Made by a program: the position numbers and the translations under genes
Assembly: GCF_963678635.1 (NCBI RefSeq)
Contig: NC_087070.1
Span: forward strand, 50,760,514 to 50,824,513
DNA length: 64,000 bases
Direction: 5' to 3'
From: Symsagittifera roscoffensis
Lineage: Eukaryota; Xenacoelomorpha; Acoela; Convolutidae
The notes under the pieces: generated by a model
What the model saw: only the letters and a program-made list of their open reading frames with translations
Databases searched by the model: none
What the model was told of the DNA's origin: nothing
Part shown: in pieces, positions 52,020 through 64,000 of the stretch
How the letters are laid out: every line of letters begins with the position of its first letter
Numbering within the stretch: the stretch's first letter is position 1

Positions 52020-52057
52020 CTGAAAAAAAACATAATTGTATATTATATAAATATAAT

Positions 52058-52504
52058 CGGGGCGGATTTAGGGAGGGGGGGGAGCGGGGGGGGGGGGGCG
52101 GACGCCCTCCCCCTCAGGGATTCGACCCCCTGCCGACCCAAAGGGTCCCTCCTTTGATACTTTTTAAGAAATCCATTTTTGGCCAACCGACCCTAAAATT
52201 TTTCTAAAGGCGCCTAAGGCGCCAATATATACTAATTTTGAGGGGGGACAGCGCGCCAAAAAAACGCAAATTTTTCGGTCAAAATTTTCCAAAAACTGCT
52301 TAAAAAACGCCTTTTTTGGCCGGTTTTTTCAAAATTTTGCCTGCGGCGCAAAAAATTTAGCCAAAATTGGGACAAAACCGTGCTTTGGGAGAGCTTGAAA
52401 AATCAATTTGGTCGACCTAAAAAAAAAAAAGGTCGTCAAAATTTTCGAACTTTTTTTGAAAATCCGCCCCCCCCCCCCTCGAGAAAATCCTAGATCCGCC
52501 CCTG
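52058..52504 (+). mobile_element. hAT-type MITE, copy B (8-bp target duplication AATATAAT)
   Basis: The ends are CGGGGCGGATTTAGG and CCTAGATCCGCCCCTG. Exact 8-bp flanks AATATAAT occur at 52050-52057 and 52505-52512. The body matches copy A throughout, including long G and C runs. It sits just upstream of the first visible TRAF-like exon. Confidence 0.88.
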
Positions 52505-52699
52505 AATATAATATAGGTTTCTAAATCTCACATGCTGGTGTTCTAAAACTGTAAACTTCAGAAGTTCCGCACCACTGCAGTTTATTTTATACTGTTCATG
52601 TTTGTAAAAGTAATCATGCCTAGACATGTTTTTATTAACCAAGAGGTTATTTAACTTGTCTGCTGAAAAAAAAAGAAACGTTATAGAGGGTAGGGTGCA

Positions 52700-53340
52700 C
52701 AGGGCTCTATGGACACATCCAGAGGGGTAATTTACCATAAAACAATTTTAACTAAATGGCAACAATTGAAGGCAAATCGATATCCGGATAAAGTTCATCC
52801 TAATCTAAGTCGGAAACACAAAGCAAAACTCTTGGAGCAGAACTGGTACCAACTAGGAGGAAGTCTCGGGCAGTTCATAATAATAGGGATTTAAAAACTC
52901 CGGGCTCAATCTTCAATATCGAGAAAATCAAAGTCAATTGTTGCCAAACAAAGTGCGCAGCATCATCAACGCACAAATTTTGTTTAGGGCACGGAAATGA
53001 AAATCGCGTGTCTCTCATATGTAGTCATGGCCGCGTGATCTGACATCCAATGATGTCGACAACTTGTCTTGATGTGGATATAGTTCCACTTATGATGGTC
53101 AGATTGTTCGACATTTGATCTTAGAACTTCAAGAACACAAGAAAACGGAACTTGTACGTCAATATGGAGAGGACGCAACCACCACAAAGTTGAGTTGGAA
53201 GCTGATAGATCAGTCTAACAACGCAATGAAACTCCTAGCTCCGAACAACGCGAGGAAGCTCGGCGAACAAAAAATTATTCTAGACGCCTGAAAAGAAAAA
53301 ATTCCTGCCTGTCTGTTGGTGTTCCATCAAAACCAGCGGC
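52700..53340 (+). pseudogene. Unrecognised coding remnant
   Basis: Plus-strand pieces such as TILTKWQQLKANRYPDK and, later, DGQIVRHLILELQEHKKTEL and KLSWKLIDQSNNAMKLLAPN have protein-like composition, but the frame changes and stops intervene. I do not recognise a family. It could be an old transposase fragment or chance. Confidence 0.2.
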
Positions 53341-54506
53341 ATTTCTTGAGAGCGGAATTTAAAAATAAATACAAAAGCATGCAATAATATTTGAATTTTA
53401 CTTTAAATTTTGAGAAAACATTTGTTTGGGAAGCATGCAAACCACATGCAGCTAAAAATATATATATATGAGGCACCTTAGTGCGAACACCTTAAACAAT
53501 CTATTCCAAATATAGCAAAACACACTCATTTTCTGGAGTGCCTAAATAGCCTCGCATTCGAATCGCCTACAAATGAACGATTTTGCAGCAAACACTGATT
53601 AATGCGCAATTAACTGTTTCAGCTAAATGTAAGAGCAGAAGATCAAGCGATTGCTATCTGCAAACATTTTAGATTTTGAAGTTTTTATCGTTTTACAGTA
53701 AAGGCAATGTAATTAACTGGAAAATTTTTGATTATCAGAAACAAATTTTTTTTATTTTGAAAGTCGATAAGCTGCAAGTTTTTAACTGAAAATCCGCTGT
53801 CGAGAAACCATTTTAAGGTAAGCACAAAGTCTAAGAACACCCATTTTGATCGGAAATAGCAAAACATGTGTCAAGAGCAGTTAAAAACAAGGATTGCCGG
53901 TAACTGTGCAAGTGCATACTCCAAAAAATTACAAAAAAACTTTTTCAAATTATTGTCGTTATTTTTTGCGTGCTGTAATGAAGGGTTCTGAGCAAAAAAA
54001 ACCAGTGAACCAAAAATTTGCAGCCTAACTCTAACAAAAATAGACTTTTGTGAGCCTGCTCGTCAAAAAAAAAGAAAAAAAAACTAAAGCACATCCGAAA
54101 ACAAAATTCCTCCCCATTTTTCATTAAGAAAAATTTCTCAGTTTTAATTTAGAAATCAAAATAAGGATCAAAATTTGCCTTATTTTTTCATTTTTCAAAA
54201 AGTTTCTCAAATATCTTTTTTTAGATCAAATGTTTAGTGCAATGTTGTAAGAAAAACTAAAACAAAACTGAAAAATCCTAATTGAAAAAAAAATGTTTTT
54301 CATGCCAAAATTTCCACTATTAGCGATATCCACTTTTAAGTTCAAACATCCCCCAAAAAGATCTGAAAAGCAAACAAAAATTGTTTTTTTCAATACATTC
54401 ATATCTGTTGATGAAAGATTTGAAAAACAGAAATAGGTTGAAAACAGTTTACACAAAAAGAACACAACAAAAAAAAAACATGTCGAGCACAGTCAAAACA
54501 TATCCT
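53341..54506. other. Gene-free AT-rich stretch
   Basis: Nothing is supported except a short (AT)n run near 53459. Confidence 0.5.
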
Positions 54507-55461
54507 CACCGAGTGCCCATGGTTTATGATTGAGTATATTGTCATAATATGGTCATTGTCTATAAAATTACAAAATAATAGATGATAATCCATTAAAATC
54601 GATTATAATCCTAATATTTTTTATGCCATTATAATCAAATAGAATCTATTAAAATGGATTTTTCGAGAAGTTATTCATGAAATTCACAACTTTTTTCAAA
54701 GTTACCTCATCTCTTGTGTGATGCAGTTGCTACGTATTACATTTAAGAAAAAAGTTACTTTCACATTAAAATTGAAGTGTTGGGCCCTACTTTTTCAATT
54801 GATCGCAGTTTAGCAATTCATTTCGCTGAGTTAGGGGGAAGTGGGGGCAAAAATTGAACGGTGGTATGAGGGGGAATTAATTAATGATAGAGTTCGGGGG
54901 TTAACTCTACCAGTTTACTCCTACCAGCCCAGTTTACTTTGGCAGCCCCCCCCCCCCCCCCCCCCCCCAGTTTACTTTACCCCGCCTCCCTCCCGTTTAC
55001 CCCCTTTCTTGCCAGTTTATTAATCCCTTTACGGTTGAACATGGAGCTAATATTTACTGGTAGACTTTGGGGGAGAGGGCTTATTGATTGGCGTTTTGGG
55101 GCGTTCAGTGAAAGACATGGCATACATTTTGCAATCTTCCTGCAAAATTTGCAAAAATTCTGCAAAAATAATCGAGTTTAGTTCTAAAAATAAAAAGTGT
55201 TTTAATCAATTATAATGGATTATAATGGATTTTTTTTCACAAGTAATCGACTTTAATAGATTATCTTGGCAAAAATAATTGATTTCAATGCCGGAAAAAA
55301 TGGATAATAATCGTTTATAATGGATTATATTTGATTACTTTTTTTGCAAAAGCAATCGGTTATAATCGGTGGTCTGATTTTTACATCTTTAATGGGTTAT
55401 AATGGATGATTTTTGTCTCGGTAATCCATTTTAATCGATTAGAATCCATGGGCCTTCGGTG
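54507..55461. mobile_element. TIR element (about 955 bp) of ATTATAATGGATT repeats with an insertion
   Basis: The left end CACCGAGTGCCCATGG is mirrored by CCATGGGCCTTCGGTG at the right. Inside both ends are runs of TTATAATGGATTATAATC-like units. Between them (about 54665-55195) lies unrelated, C-run-rich sequence, probably a later insertion. No coding frame was seen. Confidence 0.6.
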
Positions 55462-57897
55462 CGGGTAGGTCAAGCAGAGTTGAATCATATATCGTGCAGA
55501 GGCGAGACATAGGTCTAGCAGAGTCGACACATAGGTGAAATATAAATGAGAAAAAGGTCGAACAAACGCGTTTTTTTCCTTTTCAAATGTTTAAAAATTT
55601 TTGGTCTTCAATTTGAACTTTGAGTTCTAGAAGCTTCATTAGCTTCAATCATAAAAAATTAATTTCTAACCAAAATAACCTAAAAAATCGGATAAAACAT
55701 ATAGTTTATTTGGACACGGTCCAAGAGTGCATTGCTAGCTTTGAGGGAATTCTGTCAAGCGATACCTCAGAAAGCATAACACTTACTTTAACTACCTACG
55801 CACTTGATTTTGCATGTTTTAAATACGGCAAATTGTTTCAGTCCAGAAAACCGAGAAATTTAAAACGTACCGTTGGTCGAGAAAATCAAAACAAGTCTAA
55901 CAAGTTTTTTCTAGGGTCGAGAGAAAAAGAGCAAAGCAAAATTTTGTCCGGAGAGCCGAAACAGACCAAAATTTTGGCGAGACGGTCAAAAATAAGTCGA
56001 AAACTTTGGCCCCGGTCATACTTTACAGCGAAAAATCAAGCATTCAGCCTTACTAGCATGACAAGTGCCCTAAACACGGCATTTGAAATGTGTATCAATC
56101 TGATAATACTTGATTTCCCGCGTTTTTTTATGTTATTTTGTTTTTACTAAGAAGAAAATGTCAAATTAATGAGTCTCACCCTTTGAGTTGTCAGGAACAA
56201 AAAAATTTTAAACTTGTTGCGCTAAAAACAAATTCAACTTCATTCATGATTTCAAAAGACCAAGTTAATGAAAATAAAGCATATGGATGATTTAATGAAT
56301 GTGATATTTGATGATGTCGCGGACATAATAAATGTTAATTTAACAAGTTTGTGGGGGAAAGAAAGAGAATTATTGATCGCAAATTAGCGAATAAATCATC
56401 ATATTTGTGGCTTTGAATTTTTCTTGTCATACTGATTATATAGAATTTGTTCAAAATACACTTAAAAACGGAAATTTCCTCCAAAAACAAGAGATAGTGG
56501 GTCTTTCTAGGTACTCGGACATATTTGACAAGCCCCAGTTTATGTTACGCAGAGGAACCCCTTGCTTTTTTCCGAAACCGCAACACCAACCCCCTTGCGT
56601 CAATTTTCATTTTTTTATTGTACTTTTATGTGCTCTGTTATAGCTAAAATCGTAATATAACAATACGATGTACGAAAAGCGAAAAATGATCACCTGATAG
56701 GGTGTTTGATAACCATGTCATTATTTTTGAAACTGCTTATTGCCTTTCAAGTTTGAAAACGGAAGAAATGCGTGAAGTGTGTGTGAAGTTTGTTTGAAAA
56801 TCTAGTAATTCAAATGATTACAAGGAGAACAATTTCAATGCATCACCCAAAGCCGCAACACTGCTATGACGGCCGACGGCGTAAATGGCGAATTATGTGT
56901 ATGTAAGGGGAGGGGGGTCAGAAAAGTACCAACGAATTTGCAGCACGTCATCACTTAACACCACCCACCCCCCCCCCCCCCTCTTATGGACCTTCTCCGA
57001 ATAAATCCATCAGCCATCAGCTCCTCTTAATGTTTCTTTTGTTTTTGGTAACAGTTATGCGTTTACATACCATACCGTTGATTCTAATTAAGTTTTGCCT
57101 GGCTTGACAGACAACCACGTATTCAACCGCCGCATGCTAATCGACCCACATGTCTCTCTCTACCCTCCAATCAGAATAGTTAACTTTGGAATAAAACTTG
57201 AGTTAACCTTGTCAAGATTGTCCGATGAGAGTGTTGTAATTTTGGCATCTTTCTTCGGCACCGAATAAATATGGGTCAACTCGGCTAAAAACTTGGGTGT
57301 CCGGAACTCTGGAAACTCGGAAGTGTCCGGTGACAGTCGTCGATTTGAGTTAATCTCAGAAAGAACCAAATTTTGCTTAGACGGACGACTTGGTAATGTC
57401 AGGAATTTTCTAGAATTTCTGATAACACGATTCAATTTGAAAAGTAAGGCTGTGCTTGCAACTGATTAATGAAAACATATATATGGGACCAAGGTCTTAT
57501 GTTACGACCAAATTTTTGAAAAGTCAAAAAGGCTGTCAAATTCCTTTATAAAAGGAAAAACTTTTTGTCAAAGAGCTTCTAAATTCGAGTCTGATTGAAA
57601 ATCGATTTCCATTTAAAATTTTTCAAATCAAATTACAATGACTTCATAGCACAACTGACAAAAGTGCCCTTAATGTCGTCCATTTTGGAAAACTCCAATT
57701 GCCGAATGTTTTTTTTCATATTCCAATTGCGGAAAATGGTACTAAATCTATTTTATTTGAACCTTGATATCTTCAAAATAGAAAACTTAAGGAAATATCT
57801 TCAGAGCGGAAATATTCATTGATGAAATATTTTTTTTTGTTTTCGAAGCCCTTCTATAAAGAATAACGGAGCTGACGTAAACATTTCTGAACTAATT
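55462..57897. other. Gene-free stretch
   Basis: Open frames here (for example 55620-56150 and 57160-57435) start without good context, have no recognisable domain and lie in low-complexity sequence. No feature is supported. Confidence 0.45.
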
Positions 57898-58304
57898 AGA
57901 ACAAGACTGTTCGTATCAGGGCAGAGCCCTGAATTTTCCGACAGCCATTTAAGTCTATGGCGCAAAAAATAACATGAAAAAATAAATGCAATAAAATTTT
58001 TTTAAAAAATCAAAATTTGAGATTTTTTTGAAAATCATCCCCCCACACGCCACATTAAGTACAAAGTGATAGATTTTGCTCCTAGTAACAAATCAATTAT
58101 GGCAAATAAGCTTCCTTCTACCAATTTGGAACGATGTCTAAGGCAGATTAAATCTCCGCTTACGCGTTAATAGTGCGAAGTATATCGCGCGTTAATTGTC
58201 CCAAATTGGATGGCTAGTTGAAAAGTCGAAATTTGTTTGATGAAAAAAAAACCCACCCGAGCTCAAATTTTCCGTTATTTTCGTTACGAAAGTTGGAACA
58301 ACAA
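57898..58304 (+). mobile_element. GTTCCGAC-type MITE, second copy
   Basis: ACAAGACTGTTCGTAT then CAGGGCAGAGCCCTG at the head, core CTCCGCTTACGCGTTAATAG, tail GAAAGTTGGAACAACAA. A short third head-only fragment (GCTCATAATAGGGCGACGTA, GTTCCGACTG) follows at 58310-58390. Confidence 0.6.
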
Positions 58305-58756
58305 CAGAATAACCGCTCATAATAGGGCGACGTATTGAATGTTCCGACTGATTGCCCTTAAACGCCTATGGAGTAATGGAGTAGATATCATTTCAATAAC
58401 TGGATAAAAATAAGTTAAAAAAACGAAAAAGAGAATATTTTTTAAAACAAACACTGCGTTACACACTACTTGAAGTATAAAGTATTACCTTTAGCACTTA
58501 GTAGATGTTCAATAGGTTAACAAGAATGCCTCAGTTCAGCTTGGAAAACGACTTTGAGCTCGCTTATATAATTGCTTGCTTATTATCCCATATCATCAAA
58601 AAAAATGTCAAAATATCTTTGCCCGGGTCCCTTTTCTCTCACATATTTTGAATGCCATGAACTTCTAGAGCTCAAAATTAAAATGATATGTCACATGCGA
58701 CTTATTTAACTGCTAGTTTAATTGTGAATGATATTTGGTGCTTTGGGGTTATCAAA

Positions 58757-59257
58757 GCGCAACAACACTGCACGAATCTTGAATGTTCCGACTGCTTTTT
58801 AAGGTCTATGGAGAAAAAGTAACATGAAAAAATTAAATGCAAGAAAATAAAATGAAAAAAAAATTAAAGTTTGAGAATTTTTATGAAAATCATCCCCCAC
58901 ACCCCATATAAAGTACAAAGTGATAAATTACGCTCCTAGTAACAAATCAATTATGGAAAATAAGCTTCCTTCAACCAATTGGAACGATGTCTAAGGCAGA
59001 TTAAATCTCCGCTTACGCGTTAATAGTGCGAAATATATCGCGCGTTAATTCTCCCAAATTGGCCAAAATGGCACTCTTTAAACCCCCATAACCTTGCCTA
59101 AATTGATCACAGAAGGAACAATTTTTCAAATTTTTGCTCAGGACAACAATACCTTTTGAATGATAGGAAAATACTCCGTCAAAAATGGCGAGTTAAGAAG
59201 CCGAAATTTGTATGAAGGCTTCTTCTGTTACTTTTGTCTCGAAAGTCGGAACAATAA
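58757..59257 (+). mobile_element. GTTCCGAC-type MITE, further copy
   Basis: The head lacks the CAGGGC hairpin but has TTGAATGTTCCGACTGC. The core CTCCGCTTACGCGTTAATAG and tail CGAAAGTCGGAACAATAAAT are well kept. It is the best match to the copy at 50036. Confidence 0.65.
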
Positions 59258-61800
59258 ATGTTGTTGTGTCAAAGTATAGGCGGCAAACATCATTCTAAAT
59301 TCAAAATAGATATGTTTTTTGTTTCTATCAAATCTTAAAATACGTGCACATACATACAGAGCTTGTGGTGGGGTAAAACCAAGTGCTTTTTTTCTACATC
59401 AAGTCACTCTGATAAGTTTTTGAGCATTATAACAAGAATAGCCGGCTGCCGTGCAGGAAGCTCATAATTTTTTGACGACAATCAATAAAACAGCAACAAA
59501 ATTTTTTTTTCAAATTGTGAAAAATTTCTAAGAAGGCATTGAGAGAAACCTCAAAAACTAATTTTACTGGAATAAAAACAAAGTTGCACGACTAAACTTA
59601 AATTAAAAGAGTTAGCCTATTATAAGTTTATTCTGAGACGTCACTCGTTGGCTTACGCTCTCAAAACTAGACTAAAAATAAAAACTTCGAACCAGTTTTT
59701 TTGGATTTTTTTATATTTGAATTTTGTTAAAACTCGTTTGAACCATGATACAACGGAATTTATTATGGTTTATCCTTCGAATCATTATGATTATTATTTG
59801 TTGTGCCTGCTTTTGTGAGGAAAACGAATCAAAAACAGAAAAAAAATGTTAAACACCAGAAGGCAAAATTTGTTCTTCATCTGCAATGATCGGAATAAAT
59901 ATCAATGAACCCAAAATTTGCTTTTTTCAACGGTTATAAATATTATAAACACATTGAGCGTTTGAACTTTGTTGCGCACCAACTAATAGGCGTTTTATTT
60001 GAATTTTGCGAGTTGCGTATGAAGTCAGCGTGCGAAATCAGAATCAACCAAAATCAAATTAGGACGAACCATTTGTCTATATGATGTTTTTACAAGCGAA
60101 GCTTAAGACTAAAGTCTTGGGGGCTGGATCTATTTCAAACAAACGTTCCTTTTTTGGTTTTTTTTTAACAAAAACCTTTGGCAAATCAAATTGAAATTGA
60201 AGTGCAGTTGAAAATTTCATTCCCCAGTCCAGGTAGGACCAGTTTATTTATCACTAGTTGACGTTAACACCATTTTTAATAACTTGGAAAAGTATTGGTT
60301 CAAAAAATGACTAACAATTTCACAGCAATGAAGTAACTATTGAATTTTTATTGCAAAAGGCTCTCTACTTTTAGGTAATAGTTATCTAACACAAGAGTGA
60401 TTTTGAATGACGATCTGAGTCAAGAACAAAAAACAACCGTTTGAAAAGGATGCAATAAATTAGCTTGAAACAACTAAAGGCGGGCTAGTTGTTTTTATCT
60501 GAAATAAGTTATGGATACGCCGACGCCAAATCATTAAAAAAGTGAGTTAACTTATCAAAAAACGGAAAAATAGGAGGATGCTAACACGCTTTGTAGTAGT
60601 CGCATAACACAGCCTTACGAAATGATCTCTTCTGTTTGATGGTAATAAAAATTTGGGTCAATATTGGAATAAATTTTTAGCTGGTGTGGTAATACTGGAG
60701 CTGTTAGAACTCCGGGGTTTTGTAGGGAATAATTTGTTACATTTTTAGCGGTTTCACGCTGCGAACTCTGGTCTAACGAGTTATGCATTTAGACTACTTC
60801 TGACTTTAAGCTAACTTTAATGAGTGGACTTAAGCGCAATATTTAGTTTTAAACAGTTGTATTTTCAACTAATACTACACCTTTTGGGCTATAAAATCGC
60901 ATAATAATCACTTCACGTCAAAGAGACTAACTCAAAACTACATATAAAATAGTTAAACAAAGTTTCAACACTTATTTTGACTTTCAAGAGAGTAATCGCG
61001 GAGAGGATTTTGAAAGCCGCGGTTCCAGAAATTAGGACCTGTTTTTAAATAACTGCGATATCCTTGACGATTAAATTTTCCCTAATTTTGTTTTCTTGGA
61101 TTACAAGTTAAGTAGAAACGACGCTTTATGGTTCCAAGCTCTTTCATAGTGCATTTAGCATTAATAAATTCGAATTTAAGATCCTGAACTAAATTTGGTC
61201 TGACAAGCAAGGTTACCATTTTTTAGTATTTCCACTCATTTTTCGTGGAAAATAACAAAATTAATAAGTTTGGGTTATCTTCTAGACTCATTAACCGTTT
61301 TTCGGCAATCAAAATTTTGGCTGAAGGGTTTGCTCAGTTTCGAACTAAAGTAATGAATGTTTCTACTTGTCAGCAATAAAAAAAATGAATTCAGATCGGT
61401 TTAGAATCAAAAAAATGTATTTTTGTCAAATTAGGATGGAAGTGAATCAACTTTGAACCATATTAAATAAATCTTATTTCGAAGCTCAAAAAATAAAATT
61501 AGGTCAGTTCTGCCATAATTTATATCCCTCTTTTGGTCTGAAAGTAATTGTTATACCAACGGAAAGTGTAAAGGTAAGCGATCTATGCAATGATACATGA
61601 ACTGAGTAAGAGAGTGTTAGATAAGAAATAAGAAGAACCTTGAGCAACTTAAATTTGTTCGGTTAAAATTATGTCTGATTGAAATCTGACCTCAAAATCA
61701 TGAGAAAGAGACAGAAATTCATATATAAATATTGAATATGGCATCAGCTCTATCAGGTATTTAAATAGATCAGACATGTTAAGTATTTATATCATCAAGT
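59258..61800. other. Gene-free stretch
   Basis: AT-rich DNA without a supported gene, repeat or site. Confidence 0.45.
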
Positions 61801-61807
61801 ATGGTTA

Positions 61808-63780
61808 TCACATAAGGTTGAAGTTTAGTGTTTTAGAACTAATCAGTTTTCTATGGGTATCCGCTATAACCGTTCGGATAACATTTCCCCCTTTTTTGGT
61901 TGTCATCATATGTTTGTTTTTTTCTGCGTCTTTTCTCACTGCTGTTTTCTTTCCCGGTGCTGTCGTTGTAGATGTTTCTTTGTTGGGATTTTTAGTTGCT
62001 GGTGGCGTATTGAACGCTCTTTGTGTAGTGCTGGTTCGTTTTTCCTCCATGTTTAATGTTGTTTATTTCATGTCCGCTTTTGTTCGAGCTTAGTGATGAT
62101 CGCAATCTCTTTGAAAAGTCATTGAATTTTTAGTAGTGAAATAGCTTTTAGGGTATCAAAGTCTTTGAGGAAGTTGGCATCCGGAGATGTTGTAATTAAT
62201 ATTTGTCGATCAATGACAAACCTCGTGCTTACAGCCCTTTGCGATAAAGAATGTGGTGGCGTATTCGGTGTGGATTTTTCGAGCTGTTTGTGTTACTCAT
62301 TTTGGTCGGTTCTGGGTGTGGTTAATTTGTCAGTTCTCCATGTGGCGGGGAGTTTGTAATGGATGTTTCTGCTCTAAAGTTTTCTGGCGTATTTTGCGTG
62401 ATGTCGATTCTGATGCATTCAAAACTTGTCGATGGTTACCGTGTTTCCTCCTGGTTGTTCTTCTACGACATTTTTGTCCTCGGTTTGGGGTGGTTTGTCG
62501 GTAAGAGTGATGTTTCCTATTGTGATGTTTGCTTCGGGGCTTGCTTCAATGGCTTGATTAATCGGGATTGCGTTTCCAACATTCTTGGCCAATGTACTGC
62601 TTCTCGATTTTAGATTCCGGCGTACGTTTGAGATCGATTTTTTTTTGCCGCTGGATTTTGTGGTGACGGTGTTTTACGTCGTAGTTCGAAGCCGTCCGAA
62701 CACAAGGAGATTGATACATCACAGTCATATTGAATTAGTATCTTACCTCTTTTCGGGATTTTCTCTGGGCTTCTTTTTCCTCTCCCTTTCTGAACGGTAG
62801 CTTTTTGAGTTTTTCCTCCTCTTTTTTCTTCTGTTCATCAATCTGGGCCTTTTTGGCCTTTGCTATGAATGGGTTAAGGATTCGCTGTGGTCCTATTGCT
62901 TTTCTGTTCATCGACTGAAGTATCACTTCTTCAAAGTTCTTGGGAGGTTTGCGTTTCGGAAGCGATGATGTTGATGATTGTAATACTGGTTTCTCTGCGG
63001 GTTTTGGGGTTGACTTTGATAAAATTGCATGTTTTTTGTTCTTGTCTCGTATGTATGAAAAACGTGGTTGTGCCCTTGGTAAATGTTAATACGCTACAAA
63101 ATTTTTGTTTGTGCCTGCCCACAATTACCGTAGACTCTTGGGTATCCAAGCTAGGCCGTCATGTCTAATGGCCCACGGCTGTTTACCGTCCTCCCCTATC
63201 CACGCAGGTGCTGTGAGAAGTTAACGACTGATCCAATTTCGATTAGTTTAAATTTTGCAACGAGCACCTCGGGACTTGTGGTGTTGCAAGCTATAGTTCG
63301 GGATTTCTAGCCACTTGTTCGATACACTTTTCTAATTTTGTTTTGTGGTCCATTTAGGAAGACTAGATGAGCTCTTTCTAATGTTTGCTTTTCTTTTGCG
63401 GCGGTTATCCACCGGATTGGTTTTTATGCTCTTAGTGTAGCGATGTCATTGTTTGGGTTTTTAGCCACAAATGGTTGTTTAACTTTTACCACGTCATATG
63501 AGATATTTTTTTAATGTAAGAAGCGCACCTATTGGTAAGTTTTACCTTAGTGTCCTGACGATTTTTTGTCGCTGCTATCTAGTCTGACTGGTTTGTTTGT
63601 TGGACACAAGTTGTCCCATATTGTCTTCTTCTGTTTTCTGGTTGTACGGTTGCCTTATTCCTTTGGACTCCCTGATTGAAAGTTGTTTTGTCCTGTGCTG
63701 AATTCTCCACCGTTGGGTTTCAAGTTGGTTCGGACAGGTAAGCTTGTTCTCTATATAGAGGGTCAAGATCGTCTTCAATG
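61808..63780 (-). pseudogene. Minus-strand coding remnant, possibly LINE ORF1/gag-like
   Basis: This end of the window has higher G+C and protein-like minus-strand frames. They include IENKLTCPNQLETQRW, KPIRWITAAKEKQTLERAHLV with FLNGPQNKIRKVYRTSG, then GNCGQAQTK. A Lys-rich stretch (PKNFEEVILQSMNRKAIGPQ, KAQIDEQKKKEEEKLKKLP) ends at a good donor AAAGAG|GTAAGA (62747), and a start-like MEEKRTSTTQRAFNTPP lies at 62050. The order RRM-like then zinc-knuckle-like then basic tail fits a non-LTR ORF1, with stops and frame changes between pieces. A decayed host gene is the alternative. Confidence 0.3.
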
Positions 63781-64000
63781 TTCTGCTCCCAATTCTACTT
63801 TGCCTCGGCTGGTAGTGCAGGCTTCATTAGAAACTTTTCGTCTAAACGCGAAAGTTTTGCTTTTCCTATGAGAAGTTAGACGCTTTGAGTCATGTGCACA
63901 TAGTTTTTAGAGATGTGTTGAGTTTAGGACTATGATGGACTTCAAAAAGTGTAATTTTGGTGTGGCATTTGGTGTAAGGCGCAACGTCTTGAATAATTCT

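Noticed and set aside
53000-53300. Possible upstream RING exon for the TRAF-like gene
   Set aside because: Minus strand shows no Cys-x2-Cys ring pattern or matching splice phase; none was found anywhere in 52.0-64.0 kb.
54948-54968. Long C run and other G/C homopolymers (also 7841, 31543, 52075, 56966)
   Set aside because: Simple homopolymers; they may be length errors in assembly and carry no feature by themselves.
55620-56150. 176-codon open frame
   Set aside because: No ATG at its head, no domain, and composition matches surrounding non-coding DNA.
62200-62800. Several overlapping plus-strand open frames
   Set aside because: They lie opposite the more protein-like minus-strand remnant and lack domains.

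Overview
The window is animal (metazoan) nuclear DNA from an unidentified invertebrate. It is AT-rich, has long GT-AG introns and is crowded with transposons. The animal assignment rests on a multi-exon TRAF-family gene on the minus strand. Eight of its exons can be placed between 6919 and 52019, and every splice phase agrees. They encode TRAF-type zinc fingers, a Gly/Ser-rich linker, a short helical segment and a full TRAF/MATH domain most like TRAF4/TRAF6. Exons further 5' (any RING domain) were not found.

Region 1-6228 lies downstream of that gene. It holds a reduced Ty3/gypsy-type LTR element (LTR 601-980, LTR 5850-6228). The window starts inside the 3' end of another copy that shares the 601-980 LTR, so the copies are arranged head to tail. 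Region 6919-9280 holds the last three TRAF exons.

The main feature is a giant LTR retroelement at 11145-30059 (18,915 bp). It sits in the 23-kb intron that splits the MATH domain, antisense to the gene. It has 410-bp LTRs, a 4-bp target duplication (CAGT), a primer-binding site, a structured leader, about ten open frames and a small 3' intron. The frames include a leader mini-protein, a basic protein, gag, a 2100-codon pol, two small membrane proteins, a Met-less 379-codon frame, a 770-codon glycoprotein and further 3' frames. The reduced copy at 1-6228 is a diverged relative that keeps several of the same non-pol parts, which argues that they matter to the element.

The remaining introns and upstream DNA (30060-64000) hold non-autonomous DNA transposons: a hAT family with 8-bp target duplications and a nested MITE, a GTTCCGAC-ended family, fold-back elements and a 0.95-kb TIR element. 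They also hold a decayed Ty1/copia element (39586-45363, minus strand) containing a 1.55-kb tandem repeat, a long ATTATTATG-rich microsatellite, and an unrecognised minus-strand coding remnant near 62-63.8 kb. No tRNA, rRNA or CRISPR array was recognised.
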